A DNA stretch of 64,000 bases from Clostridia bacterium (GCA_017504205.1 JAFVRO010000019.1:62001-126000); one strand, 5' to 3'. Positions 46,507 through 55,924 are shown, counted from the stretch's first letter. The notes: generated by a model from the sequence alone, not told the origin. Numbers and translations: made by a program.

Positions 46507-46815
46507 TTATTTGAAGGGGTTTTCACAAGGAAGGTATTTAACCGAGGACAAGCCTGTATCATTTTGCGAAAAGGAAATATTGACGCTGTGGTAGTTATGA
46601 TAGCCTCGGATATCCGGGTCTGCAGGCGGAATAGAGTTCCAGACTGCAAGCATAGTGTCATTCAAGCATTCCTCCACATCACCGGGGTTCGAGAGAACAC
46701 CGCGCATTATTCCTGAACACAGTTGAGCATACTGTATCTCCAACAGCGCAAGCGCGCCCTCGTCCCTTGCAACAAGCATAGCTTTTATCCTGGTTTCAAT
46801 TGTCAAATCTGACAT
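46507..46815 (-). pseudogene. Truncated sigma-70 family (ECF) factor, N-terminal region 2 only
   Basis: Residues 1-70 follow the start of clostridial ECF-like sigma factors: ALALLEIQYAQLCSGIMRGVLSNPGDVEECLNDTMLAVWNSIPP is region 2, split here over several helices. After IPPADPDIRGY the sequence changes to an unrelated 30-residue tail; the rest of region 2 and the whole DNA-binding region 4 are missing. A full family member needs about 160-180 residues. The start has a GGAGG-like site, so a short product could be made, but a working sigma factor is unlikely. Confidence 0.7.
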
Positions 46816-46911
46816 GCTTTCACCTCCGTTGAATATATTAATGGTCTCCTCACTTATTCAGTCGACATTTTTTTGGTATTTTTTCTTGGATACGAAAAAT
46901 TTTAATATGTA

Positions 46912-46954
46912 ATTATAAAGCGCCCCTACAAAAACAGCGTAATGTAAGGGGCGC
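46912..46954 (-). terminator. Terminator after the GDPD gene
   Basis: GCGCCCCTACA (46920-46930) pairs with TGTAAGGGGCGC (46943-46954) with one bulge, about 60 bp past the stop. The T run on the minus strand is short. Confidence 0.6.
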
Positions 46955-47015
46955 AGATTATTTATTAAAAGTTTAAAATTGCGGTAAAAGGCTACGGTTT
47001 ATAATTACCGCTATA

Positions 47016-50000
47016 TTACTGTTCTTCTCTTCTCTTTTTCAGCAGAAGTGAGCCGGAGGCTATGAGCATGATTATCATGATAGACGAGGGGGCATTGACA
47101 AGTGAGGAGCAACCGCGATTATCGCCTTTATCGGTCTCGGGAGTTGTATCGCTTGCAAGCGGCGCGGTCTCACTGTATCCGCATTCGCAGCTCCGTTTTT
47201 GAACTTCATCTGTTATTATCCATTCGCCAAAGGTATGCTCAGTCTTAGATTCTTCGTTTGTAATATCGCAGTTGGAGCAGTTAAGCCAGTGATGGGTTTC
47301 ATCGTACTCGTACTCAGTAAATGAGTGGTCTACACATCCAAACGTCAAGGTAACGGGCTCGCTATAAACGCGGTATTTACTTCCGCCGCTTGCGGTGCGG
47401 TCGGCATAGTAAACTACAGTCACGATTCCGCTTTCGGTGAGGGTATATCCTCCATCGACGGATTCAAGCTCCGGACCCGAAAGTTGAAGTATTCCGCATT
47501 TGATATTCTTCGTGCCAAAAATCAGCTTCAGGGTCTTGTTAAGATCGATAAGTTCAGAGGTATTGAGCGCAGTTTTTTCATTACTCAAATCAATCGCATA
47601 GTGGTAATCGTCACACAGATGAGGATTATCAGTAAGCCATCCTACGCAACCAAGACCGGTAAGTGCAGTACTATCCATCAGTTTTTGACCGTCTGTAACG
47701 GAGTGTGTGTTGACAAATCCACGGGCTGACAACTGATAATAGAAGGATTCGCTACTCCACAGTGCACCTTGTTCGCTATATGGGTAGAAGAGGGGCTGAT
47801 AGTTATATGCCGTGAGATTTGAACGCATAGCGACCACGCCGTCGAGGTGTGATGTTTTCAGGATAGTTTTATTTCCTGCAGTCAATATTAACCCGTCGGC
47901 TATAACTTTCTTTCTGGTGAACTGATAAGCTGAGCTTGCAGAAATCCGTTCGGTTTGTGAGTTATAAACTTCCAAATTACTTGTAAACAGTATCACGTTA
48001 TCTTTACAGTCGTGTTTTTCAACGAGATAGCTGAATGATGCAAGGTTAATATCAGTTTGGGTTTTTACATGGCAATAGAGGACGATATCGAGTTCCTTTG
48101 CGAGAAGAAGCGCCTCCTCGAAGGTTGGAACAGTTGTAGTCTTTCCTGAAACGTAATCGACCTTAAGCTCCTGTATCTGTTTTAGTGTCATAGCGGAGAA
48201 TTTTCCGCTTCCGTTAGTTGTCCTATCTACTGTGCTATCATGCATCAGTATCACATAGCCGTCTGAAGTAAGACCGAAATCTATCTCAACAGCATCTGCT
48301 CCGAATACTTCCTTTGCTGCGCGTATACCCATCAGCGTGTTTTCCGGATATTTCGGAACTGCGGCTGCATTAGCGCCACGGTGTGCTATGACAACGGGCT
48401 TACCGCTTACGGTTATTTCGGTAATACTTTCATAAACGTCGTATACCATTGAAGGTTCTTGGCTGATAATTCCGTGGTAACCGTTTGCTATACCTTTATG
48501 TACCTCTGCAGCGTTGCTTGCAAAGCTCCATACGGCTATCTGTCTCAACGTAAAGAAATATGCTGATTCTTCATTTAGCGGTTCACGGGAAATAGCAACA
48601 TAGCTCATATTGTCAGCAACAAGTGCTCTTGCATTGCTACGCGCCTTGGCGTCATTCAGATCGTCAAATATCAATGCGCCGGTAATACATGCGGTAGTTT
48701 TATTTTTCAAGCGCACATCACGAACGAGCGCGGCATTTTCTGCCGTTGCGACCACATAGCAGTCCTGCAGATTCTTTTGATGAATAAGCTCTGCCAGCGC
48801 ATTAGCCTCAGTTACATCATTTACAATAAATGCAGGGATAAGAACCTTGCGGTAGGTATCGATAAAATCGGATACTGTTGCAAGTGCATTACCGTCCTTA
48901 CCAAGCACATTCAGCTTATCATCAATCTCGAGCATTACTACGGCGGGACGTTCACCTTTCGACGCAGGCAGCGCATTACCAATTTCCTGGACGACAACGG
49001 GAGGATTAACTATACCGCTATCGGGAACGTAAATATCGGCTGCATTTACGCCTTGCTGAACTCTGTCTGCGCCTTCGATACGACTTACCGTAATATTATC
49101 CACACAGATATGCTTTTCCTTGGAGTCATTACTTCCGCCTACGATGATACCAATAGTTCCCGTCATATGTACGCCAGCAAAGAAGCTTTCGCCGTCGGCT
49201 TTCGTAGCAAGTTTCCATTCTCCGAGGGTGTCTCCGATGTAGTGAGCGACGTAAAGAGATGCAGAGGCTTCGTTTACGATAATTCGCATACGAATCTTTT
49301 CGCCGTAGTCTAGCTTACCGCCAACGTAGGGAACTATTCTTCCATCATTATTAAACCAACTTCCGGAGCTCTGGCAGTTCAGTACTGCGGTTTCCGCTTC
49401 AGCACCGCTTGCGCTGATAGCACCTTTATAGAAGTTATCTATATCGGTACTTCTGAACATAAGACCTGCCCAACCATTGTTATTCGCATCCTGAATGTAA
49501 GTAAAGTCGGACTCGACGACGTAGTTCGTCCAATTATAACCCATTGTAAAGAATACGGCATTAAAATTCTTTCCACCACCGCTCAGATGGAGTGCGCCGT
49601 CTTTGATTTCTGCACCACCGTTCTGAAGCGTACTGCTTTTTGCAAAGTACGCACCGAGGGCGGTATCCTCGGCATTTGCGCTGAGAGTGCGGTCACCGTA
49701 TGAGTCAAAGTTTTCGGAATAGCTGACAAGTGTATTTGAATAGCATCGGATATTATCTACCCAAAAGCTTCCGAAATCAGTACCATTAGGAAGCATAAAA
49801 CCAATAGATCCGGTCTGAGCATCAGCGGCAATATTATCTATGGTAATAAGCTTGATAAAATTTGTTTTCAGTGTACCGTCGGCGTTAAGCATTGCGTAAT
49901 ATGCAGATGCAGTTTTATTGAAGACCTCGATCTTCATTCTGAAAGGCTCTCCCTTTTGGGGGATATTCTCGGTTATGGTAGTTTTATTCAGCGTTGATGA

Positions 50001-50471
50001 ATTGTTTGTCCATCCGCCATTGTAGCCATTAAGGGCGATACTTCCTTCCGTGGTTATACTGAACTTTTGAAATTTAGTTGCAGATTGGACGTTATAAAGC
50101 AGACCGCCCCAATCCTTATTATCATTGGCGTAGCAGAAATCCGCTTCAAGCGTATAATTTCCCCAGGTTTGTCCGCCGTCACGGTAAAGGACATCGTAGG
50201 ATCCGCCTGATACATAGAGTTTTCCGTTTTGAATACGGGCAGATCCTGTGCTTGAGTTTTTGGAATATATCCATCCCTCAGCATCTCCTGTTAAATTGTT
50301 ACCCGGTTGTATGTTAACTGTTCCTTGTACATAGTCAAAATTCTCCTCATATAAAACATACTCGGGGTTTTCCTGTGCTTTAACATCTGCCCATACGGTC
50401 AGTACAAGAATCTGTAATAGCGTAGAAAGCATCAAAATCACAGAAACTAATGTTAAAAATCTTTTTTTCAT
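47016..50471 (-). CDS. Large secreted glycerophosphodiester phosphodiesterase with two sugar-binding-like domains
   Basis: A 1151-residue surface protein. A signal peptide (about 1-29) precedes two similar jelly-roll (LamG/DUF1080-like) domains, about 35-245 and 250-460, each beginning with a YxENFDxY segment. A linker region and a GDPD domain (about 690-940) follow: IAHRGANAAAVPKYPENT, AVEIDFGLTSDG and LMHDSTVDRTTNGSG hold the catalytic His pair and metal-binding Glu/Asp. A small beta domain, a zinc-ribbon-like CxxC segment, and a C-terminal GCSS motif, membrane helix and KKRREE tail end it. It probably cleaves glycerophosphodiesters or teichoic-acid-like polymers. GGAGG-type site at the start. 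Confidence 0.87.
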   Translation of the reverse strand: MKKRFLTLVSVILMLSTLLQILVLTVWADVKAQENPEYVLYEENFDYVQGTVNIQPGNNLTGDAEGWIYSKNSSTGSARIQNGKLYVSGGSYDVLYRDGGQTWGNYTLEADFCYANDNKDWGGLLYNVQSATKFQKFSITTEGSIALNGYNGGWTNNSSTLNKTTITENIPQKGEPFRMKIEVFNKTASAYYAMLNADGTLKTNFIKLITIDNIAADAQTGSIGFMLPNGTDFGSFWVDNIRCYSNTLVSYSENFDSYGDRTLSANAEDTALGAYFAKSSTLQNGGAEIKDGALHLSGGGKNFNAVFFTMGYNWTNYVVESDFTYIQDANNNGWAGLMFRSTDIDNFYKGAISASGAEAETAVLNCQSSGSWFNNDGRIVPYVGGKLDYGEKIRMRIIVNEASASLYVAHYIGDTLGEWKLATKADGESFFAGVHMTGTIGIIVGGSNDSKEKHICVDNITVSRIEGADRVQQGVNAADIYVPDSGIVNPPVVVQEIGNALPASKGERPAVVMLEIDDKLNVLGKDGNALATVSDFIDTYRKVLIPAFIVNDVTEANALAELIHQKNLQDCYVVATAENAALVRDVRLKNKTTACITGALIFDDLNDAKARSNARALVADNMSYVAISREPLNEESAYFFTLRQIAVWSFASNAAEVHKGIANGYHGIISQEPSMVYDVYESITEITVSGKPVVIAHRGANAAAVPKYPENTLMGIRAAKEVFGADAVEIDFGLTSDGYVILMHDSTVDRTTNGSGKFSAMTLKQIQELKVDYVSGKTTTVPTFEEALLLAKELDIVLYCHVKTQTDINLASFSYLVEKHDCKDNVILFTSNLEVYNSQTERISASSAYQFTRKKVIADGLILTAGNKTILKTSHLDGVVAMRSNLTAYNYQPLFYPYSEQGALWSSESFYYQLSARGFVNTHSVTDGQKLMDSTALTGLGCVGWLTDNPHLCDDYHYAIDLSNEKTALNTSELIDLNKTLKLIFGTKNIKCGILQLSGPELESVDGGYTLTESGIVTVVYYADRTASGGSKYRVYSEPVTLTFGCVDHSFTEYEYDETHHWLNCSNCDITNEESKTEHTFGEWIITDEVQKRSCECGYSETAPLASDTTPETDKGDNRGCSSLVNAPSSIMIIMLIASGSLLLKKRREEQ

Positions 50472-50501
50472 AAGATCCTCCTTATATAATAAAAAATTTT
50501 G

Positions 50502-51218
50502 TTAATCATTAGTCACATTTCCGTCGGCGGTACTACTAATAGGTATCGTATCACCTTTGAATTTGGCTGTAATGCCAAGATAGGTATAGGCAAAGTCTTT
50601 AGCGCGTGCGGCAAGCTCGCGGATATTGCGTGCAGGCTGACCTGAGTAGGTATTGAGGGAGGCACTTACACCAACGGCTTTGATGTTTAACTGCTCGGCG
50701 ATATAGATGGCACGTGGGAGATGGTATTCCTGAGTGACTATAACGATTGAATCAACGCAAAAGATGTTCTTTGCGCGCCAGATGCTATCGTAGGTAGATA
50801 TACCCGCGTGATCCATAAATACATCTTTCGATGGGACTCCCTGCTCAGTAGCAAAGCTTTTCATGGCATTCACCTCGTCGTATCCGCCGTGCATATGGTC
50901 TCCGCTCATAAGTATCTTTTTTGCCACTCCTGCTTTATAGAGAGCTACCCCGACGGTAAGGCGGTCGCGGAGCATATCGCTTGGTGAGCCGTCGCTACGG
51001 ACACCGGCGCCGAGGACGAGTATACAATCCGCGTCAGTTATGGAAGCTGCCTGCTCCTCGGTCACGATTTTTTGTGATCCGCGAGTATTGACTGCAGCGG
51101 AAATGATCAGCACGCCCAAGACAGCAAGAATCGCAATTTCGAGCAGGATGGCTACTGAAGCGATTATGATACGTTTATGCTTTGAGATCCGGTCGGATGT
51201 GTTTTTCAAGAATTTCAT
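50502..51218 (-). CDS. YdcF/SanA family (DUF218) membrane-anchored protein
   Basis: A 238-residue protein with one N-terminal membrane helix (about 16-42) and a DUF218 domain: ADCILVLGAGVRSDGSPSDMLRDRL, KKILMSGDH and VTQEYHLPRAIYIAEQL are typical. The SanA branch has been linked to vancomycin sensitivity and envelope barrier function in Enterobacteria; the biochemical role is unknown. I use the ATG at 51218, directly before the basic residues and helix. No clear ribosome-binding site is present there, and a longer reading to 51350 would overlap the Mrp gene, so the start is uncertain. Confidence 0.82.
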   Translation of the reverse strand: MKFLKNTSDRISKHKRIIIASVAILLEIAILAVLGVLIISAAVNTRGSQKIVTEEQAASITDADCILVLGAGVRSDGSPSDMLRDRLTVGVALYKAGVAKKILMSGDHMHGGYDEVNAMKSFATEQGVPSKDVFMDHAGISTYDSIWRAKNIFCVDSIVIVTQEYHLPRAIYIAEQLNIKAVGVSASLNTYSGQPARNIRELAARAKDFAYTYLGITAKFKGDTIPISSTADGNVTND

Positions 51219-51282
51219 ATCAGCTACATTTAGTACAAAGAACCACTTATCAAATTGTTGGTGAGTGGCTCTTTTTGGGGAA

Positions 51283-52116
51283 TTATATTGGAAGCTTATT
51301 AACGATATATTCTGCTGCGGTGTCGAGGTAGTCATTATCCATAAGCTCAATCATACCTCTGTCGCAAAGTGCGGTAAGTCTGGAATCGAAGGGGATCTTA
51401 CCGAGGACCTCGTAGCCAAAGTCCTTTGCGACCTCATCGACGTGGCTTTTACCGTAGAGCTCGTGACGCTTGCCGCAATCGGGACATACGAAGTAGCTCA
51501 TATTTTCAACAAGTCCGAGGACGGGGATATTCATCATATTAGCCATATTTGCCGCTTTGGAAACGATCATTGAGACGAGCTCCTGGGGGCTGCTTACGAT
51601 GACGATGCCGTCAACGGGAAGGCTCTGGAAGATGGTAAGCGGAACGTCGCCCGTTCCGGGAGGGCAGTCTACGATCATATAGTCGACGTCGTCCCAGATG
51701 ACATCGGTCCAGAACTGCTTTACGGTTCCTGAGATGATAGAGCCTCTCCAGACGACGGGAGTGGTTTCACTATCAACAAGAAGGTTGAGAGACATAGTTT
51801 CGATGCCCGTTTTGGTTTTACACGGGATCATACCGTTTTCATCACCGTAGATGCTTCCGGGCTTAAGACCGAAAGCCTTGGGGATGGAAGGACCGGTAAT
51901 ATCGGCGTCGAGTATTGCTACCTTGTGTCCCATTCTTGAGAGGAGGACTGCGAGCATGGAGCTTACGAGAGATTTACCTACGCCGCCCTTTCCGCTCACA
52001 ACGCCGATAACGTGTTTTATGTGGCTGAGTGCGTGAGACGCCTCGCGCAGATCAGTTTTCTTTTTTGAGGGGCAATCTGCTCCGCAGGTGGAGCAATCAT
52101 GAGTACATTCTGACAT
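51283..52116 (-). CDS. Mrp/NBP35 family iron-sulfur carrier ATPase
   Basis: A 277-residue P-loop ATPase of the Mrp (ApbC/Nbp35) family, which assembles and transfers 4Fe-4S clusters. The N-terminus has a cysteine-rich segment (CTHDCSTCGADC). The deviant Walker A GKGGVGKS follows; DADITGPSIP, GTGDVPLT and a CPDCGKRH motif near residue 210 complete the family pattern, the last containing the CxxC that binds the bridging cluster. The start at 52116 has AAAGGA about 9 bp upstream. It has its own promoter, divergent from gpmI. Confidence 0.92.
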   Translation of the reverse strand: MSECTHDCSTCGADCPSKKKTDLREASHALSHIKHVIGVVSGKGGVGKSLVSSMLAVLLSRMGHKVAILDADITGPSIPKAFGLKPGSIYGDENGMIPCKTKTGIETMSLNLLVDSETTPVVWRGSIISGTVKQFWTDVIWDDVDYMIVDCPPGTGDVPLTIFQSLPVDGIVIVSSPQELVSMIVSKAANMANMMNIPVLGLVENMSYFVCPDCGKRHELYGKSHVDEVAKDFGYEVLGKIPFDSRLTALCDRGMIELMDNDYLDTAAEYIVNKLPI

Positions 52117-52166
52117 TTTTTTATCCTTTCGCATTGTCGTGGGGTATACCCTTGTTTTATAATTAT

Positions 52167-52195
52167 ATTATAACCGATTACTGCGATTTTTTCAA
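52167..52195 (-). promoter_or_regulatory. Predicted promoter of the Mrp gene
   Basis: On the minus strand TTGAAA (plus 52190-52195), a 17-bp spacer and TATAAT (52167-52172), 51 bp before the start. Confidence 0.75.
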
Positions 52196-52274
52196 GTCTT
52201 TTTAGTGGTTCTCTTGAAAATTTACAAAAAGTGCAAAAAAAACGTATTGTTCAAATAAATTTACAATATTATAC

Positions 52275-52303
52275 TTGAAGAATCTGCAAAAAAGGGGTAT
52301 ACT
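52275..52303 (+). promoter_or_regulatory. Predicted promoter of gpmI
   Basis: TTGAAG (52275-52280), a 17-bp spacer and TATACT (52298-52303), 35 bp before the start. A second match (TTGTTC, 17 bp, TATACT) lies just upstream. Confidence 0.7.
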
Positions 52304-52338
52304 ATTAGGTAATTACGTATTCTTTGGAGGAATTAGAT

Positions 52339-53994
52339 ATGTCTGAAAAGCTTATGAAAAGCACACGCTTTGACGGAGTCAAGGGACCGGTGCTTACAAT
52401 TGTAATGGACGGTGTCGGCATTGCCGACGATATTGCGACCAATGCGGTTGCCAGAGCGAACACGCCCACGCTTGACGCCATTATGGCAAAGTACCCGATG
52501 GTAACTCTCCGCGCTCACGGAACTGCGGTTGGTCTACCGTCTGATGACGATATGGGAAACTCTGAGGTTGGTCATAACGCGCTTGGATCGGGACAGGTAT
52601 TTGCACAGGGTGCGAAGTTGGTTTCTCAATCCATTGAGTCAGGTAAGATGTTTGCATCAGAAACATGGAAGAAGTTGATTTCAAACGTCAAGGAGAACGG
52701 CTCTGTGCTTCATTTTCTCGGTTTGTTTTCTGACGGTAATGTTCACTCGCACATTGACCATCTCAAGGCTATGATCGAGAGAGCAAAGGCTGAAGGTGTT
52801 TCCAAGGTGAGAATTCACATTCTTCTTGACGGACGCGACGTTGGAGAGACCTCAGCGCTTGATTATGTCGAGCCGTTTGAGGCGTTCATCGGTACGCTCC
52901 GTGACGGTAGCTTCGACATAAAGATTGCAAGCGGTGGCGGAAGAATGAAGATCACGATGGACAGATATGAGGCTGACTGGCGCATGGTAGAGCTTGGTTG
53001 GCAGACTCACGTTCTCGGTCAGGGCAGACAGTTTGCATCTGCTGCTGAGGCGATCAAGGCGTACAGAGAGGAGTATCACGTTATCGACCAGGATCTTCCT
53101 CCCTTTGTTATTGCAGAGAACGGTACACCTGTTGGTACGGTTGAGGATGGCGACAGCTTCATATTCTACAATTTCAGAGGTGACCGCTCTATTGAGATTT
53201 CAAAGGCGTTTGACAGTGTTGAATTTGACAAATTCGACAGAGTTCGCTTCCCGAAGGTGATCTATGCGGGAATGCTCGAATACGACGGTGACCTGCACAT
53301 TCCCTCTAACTATCTTGTCAATCCGCCTGAGATTACAAACACGATGGGTGAGTATCTGGCTCTCACAGGCATTTCACAGCTTGCTATATCTGAGACGCAG
53401 AAATACGGACACGTTACCTACTTCTGGAACGGAAACAGATCCGGCAAGTTCTCAGACGAGCTTGAAACTTACATTGAGATTCCGTCCGACGTTATTCCTT
53501 TTGAGCAGCGTCCGTGGATGAAGTGTGCGGAAATTACGGATGCACTTATAGAGGCACTTGAATCGGGCAAGTATCAGTATCTCAGAGTAAACTTCCCGAA
53601 CGGAGACATGGTTGGACACACGGGTAATCTTGATGCGACCATTTGCTCAATGGAGGCACTTGACCTTCAGCTTGCAAGAATTCTTGCGGTAGTTGACAGG
53701 CTTGGCGGTGTTGCGCTGATCACGGCAGACCACGGAAACGCGGACGAGATGGCAGAGCTTGACAAGAAGACCAAGCAGCCCAAGGTCGGCAAGGACGGCA
53801 AATACAAGTCCAAGACCTCTCACACGCTCAACAGAGTTCCCTGCATTATTTACGACAACTTCTACTCCGAGAGCTACACGGTCAAGGAGGACGACGGAAG
53901 ATTTGGTCTTTCCAACGTGGCTGCTACCATGGTAAATCTCATGGGTTATGAAGCTCCTGCGGTCTGGGATGAGTCGATTATTGAGATCAAGTAA
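52339..53994 (+). CDS. gpmI: 2,3-bisphosphoglycerate-independent phosphoglycerate mutase
   Basis: A 551-residue metal-dependent mutase of glycolysis that interconverts 3- and 2-phosphoglycerate. The phosphatase domain opens with TIVMDGVG (metal-binding Asp) and has the catalytic serine S75 in MGNSEVGH. The phosphotransferase insert carries HIDHL and ILLDGRD. The C-terminal part has the metal-binding FPNGDMVGHTG and TADHGNAD motifs. A KTKQPKVGKDGKYKSKTSHT segment is slightly longer than in Bacillus. The start at 52339 follows GGAGG (52326-52330) by 8 bp. Confidence 0.96.
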   Translation: MSEKLMKSTRFDGVKGPVLTIVMDGVGIADDIATNAVARANTPTLDAIMAKYPMVTLRAHGTAVGLPSDDDMGNSEVGHNALGSGQVFAQGAKLVSQSIESGKMFASETWKKLISNVKENGSVLHFLGLFSDGNVHSHIDHLKAMIERAKAEGVSKVRIHILLDGRDVGETSALDYVEPFEAFIGTLRDGSFDIKIASGGGRMKITMDRYEADWRMVELGWQTHVLGQGRQFASAAEAIKAYREEYHVIDQDLPPFVIAENGTPVGTVEDGDSFIFYNFRGDRSIEISKAFDSVEFDKFDRVRFPKVIYAGMLEYDGDLHIPSNYLVNPPEITNTMGEYLALTGISQLAISETQKYGHVTYFWNGNRSGKFSDELETYIEIPSDVIPFEQRPWMKCAEITDALIEALESGKYQYLRVNFPNGDMVGHTGNLDATICSMEALDLQLARILAVVDRLGGVALITADHGNADEMAELDKKTKQPKVGKDGKYKSKTSHTLNRVPCIIYDNFYSESYTVKEDDGRFGLSNVAATMVNLMGYEAPAVWDESIIEIK

Positions 53995-54009
53995 TTGGCT
54001 TCAAATAAA

Positions 54010-54205
54010 AAGAAACGTGACATGATCAAGATCTGTACTCTGCAAGACGGGTTTGAGAGCGCGTTACCCACCGACAGGCAAATAATAAAATTCTCTTTTC
54101 GGGGGAGCGTGCCGCTTGCAAATAGCAGACGAGCAGATCTTTAAAGTTCAATATGTAAAAAAATAGGGCGGTTTGAGTGAAAGTTCAAGCCGTTCTATTT
54201 ACTTT
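54010..54205 (+). ncRNA. Candidate structured small RNA downstream of gpmI
   Basis: The 272-bp gap after gpmI folds as a long rod. AAGATCTG (54028-54035) pairs with CAGATCTT (54134-54141), TGCAAG (54041-54046) with CTTGCA, and GGCA with TGCC around an inner stem; a large 5'-side bulge of about 30 nt remains between the stems. A weak promoter (TTGAGA, 17 bp, AATAAA, 53981-54009) and a hairpin at 54161-54200 bracket it. The closing-stem, bulge, terminal-stem layout recalls 6S RNA, but no diagnostic sequence was recognised. Confidence 0.4.
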
Positions 54206-54226
54206 CAGGCAGTTTTATGTTACAAT
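54198..54226 (+). promoter_or_regulatory. Predicted promoter of the TPR-like gene
   Basis: TTTACT (54198-54203), a 17-bp spacer and TACAAT (54221-54226), 40 bp before the start. Confidence 0.6.
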
Positions 54227-54266
54227 AGTTATATCATAAAAATAAGATATTTCAGGAGGTAGCGTT

Positions 54267-55634
54267 ATGCAAAACAATCCCGAATTTATTAGAAAAGCGA
54301 AGCAATATGCAAAGAGATATAAAATTTCGTATACTCTCTTTGTGCTTTGCGTTTACTTGATATTTTGCGCTGTTTTAGTGTTCGGTGACACACTTGCTAT
54401 GTTCGTGGCGTTAATTGCTTGCTTTTTCATATACCGTATCGGTAGCAGGATCATATTCGACAAATGCATACAGTCAATATTGGTTAATAAGCTGGACGCC
54501 GAGATGTATCTTGCCACAGTATATCAAGGGAAATTTGATACATCTGCGGCTTTATGGCAATTATATGGCGAGTATTTTTGCGGGCACTATCAAAATGTAA
54601 TAAGTATCTGCAAAATGAAATTAGATGATCCTAAAATGGCTACCCGTTATAAGTATCACTACCTTACATATCTCGCAAACGTATATTTCGAGCTTGGCGA
54701 TAACGAAAATCTACGGAAGATCTGCGAGCAGTTTGAAGCTGCAATTTCAAAGGAAAAAACGAATAAACAGGCAAAATTGCGTTCGTTTTTTTCCCGTATT
54801 GAGTTTTTTGATCATTATTTAAATCGAAACATAGATGCTTGTATGAATTGGCTTGATACGCCTGTAAACATGCCTGTATCTGCAATAATGCTTACCCAAT
54901 ACCATCGCAATTTTTGCAAAGCAAGACTTGCTCTTGTACAAGGCAATGTAGAACAAGCGGACAAATATTACGAGGTATTATCAAAAGAAGCATCTCAACT
55001 GAATTACGGTAAATTGGCGAAAAAATATTTGGAAGAGAAAAAGGAGCAGGCTCCTGATGATTCCTTGCAAACGTTAAATATTTCCGACGAAACGTCAACG
55101 GTAACCTTATGTCATCCCAGCAGTCGCAAGCGTTGGATCAGATTCGGAATTTATTTCCTTGTGGTTATCTTGCTTTCCGGTGCAGTAGCGGTCTTAAAAT
55201 ACGAACGAGAGATGGAAGCATATCGCGAGAGTATCCAAGTATTAGTCGAACAAGATTATGACGGCGTAGAGGTGCTTGACACGTTTACACTGAAAAATGG
55301 CATAAGTGTTGTCGATACAATGTTTATTTGTAAAACAGACAAAGACATTATCGTCGGATGTACATACATTTACGAAGATGGCCCTGAACAATATTATGAA
55401 AAGCTGACCGATATATCCATTGCATCGCTTTCGGAGGATCGTTCTCCTCTTTGGTATTGTTCCTTCCCGTCAATAACTTCTCACAATCAGATAGAAAGCT
55501 ATTTCTATACAGTTGAAGCGGACGTTCCTGCAGATTATGTACACTTATCCACTTTTGAAATAAACGGTCAAAAGGTATATTATGTGATAACAGAAATAGT
55601 TCCCGGAATTGTAATAACAATGCCGGCAGAATAA
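54267..55634 (+). CDS. Membrane protein with TPR-like helical domain, unknown function
   Basis: A 455-residue protein that I cannot assign. Two N-terminal membrane helices (about 20-60) are followed by a helical region (about 75-265) with TPR-like spacing (YLTYLANVYFELGDNENLRKI; ARLALVQGNVEQADKYYEVL). A third membrane helix lies at about 293-312 and an extracellular beta-rich C-terminal domain of 140 residues ends it. AGGAGG precedes the start. Base composition is more A+T-rich than its neighbours, which suggests later acquisition. It is transcribed alone and ends at a terminator. Confidence 0.75.
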   Translation: MQNNPEFIRKAKQYAKRYKISYTLFVLCVYLIFCAVLVFGDTLAMFVALIACFFIYRIGSRIIFDKCIQSILVNKLDAEMYLATVYQGKFDTSAALWQLYGEYFCGHYQNVISICKMKLDDPKMATRYKYHYLTYLANVYFELGDNENLRKICEQFEAAISKEKTNKQAKLRSFFSRIEFFDHYLNRNIDACMNWLDTPVNMPVSAIMLTQYHRNFCKARLALVQGNVEQADKYYEVLSKEASQLNYGKLAKKYLEEKKEQAPDDSLQTLNISDETSTVTLCHPSSRKRWIRFGIYFLVVILLSGAVAVLKYEREMEAYRESIQVLVEQDYDGVEVLDTFTLKNGISVVDTMFICKTDKDIIVGCTYIYEDGPEQYYEKLTDISIASLSEDRSPLWYCSFPSITSHNQIESYFYTVEADVPADYVHLSTFEINGQKVYYVITEIVPGIVITMPAE

Positions 55635-55646
55635 CAATTGTTGATT

Positions 55647-55676
55647 AACCACGGTTCGATCGATCCGTGGTTTTTT
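55647..55676 (+). terminator. Terminator after the TPR-like gene
   Basis: AACCACGG and CCGTGGTT arms (55647-55672) flank a short loop and are followed by TTTTTT. Confidence 0.85.
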
Positions 55677-55828
55677 CTCGCCATACATATTACAGTGCAG
55701 ATTTTCTTTATATCAGAATGAAACGGCGAACGAAGCCCTATGCTCCGAAAAGGTGGTTTCAGTACAAAATACAGCAATTATATTCCTTTCAAATTTCTTG
55801 GCAAGCAATGTGTTTGTGAACATGAACG

Positions 55829-55864
55829 CAAAATACGGCATACCTCTTGGAGATATACCGTATT
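55829..55864 (-). terminator. Possible terminator after carD
   Basis: AATACGGCATA (55832-55842) pairs with TATACCGTATT (55854-55864) with one mismatch; on the minus strand a short TTTT follows. It lies about 60 bp past the stop. Confidence 0.45.
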
Positions 55865-55924
55865 CTTGTAAAACTTTCCTTTAGAGCAACACTCTCAAGG
55901 CAGTCAATTTTATTTCAGAAAGCA

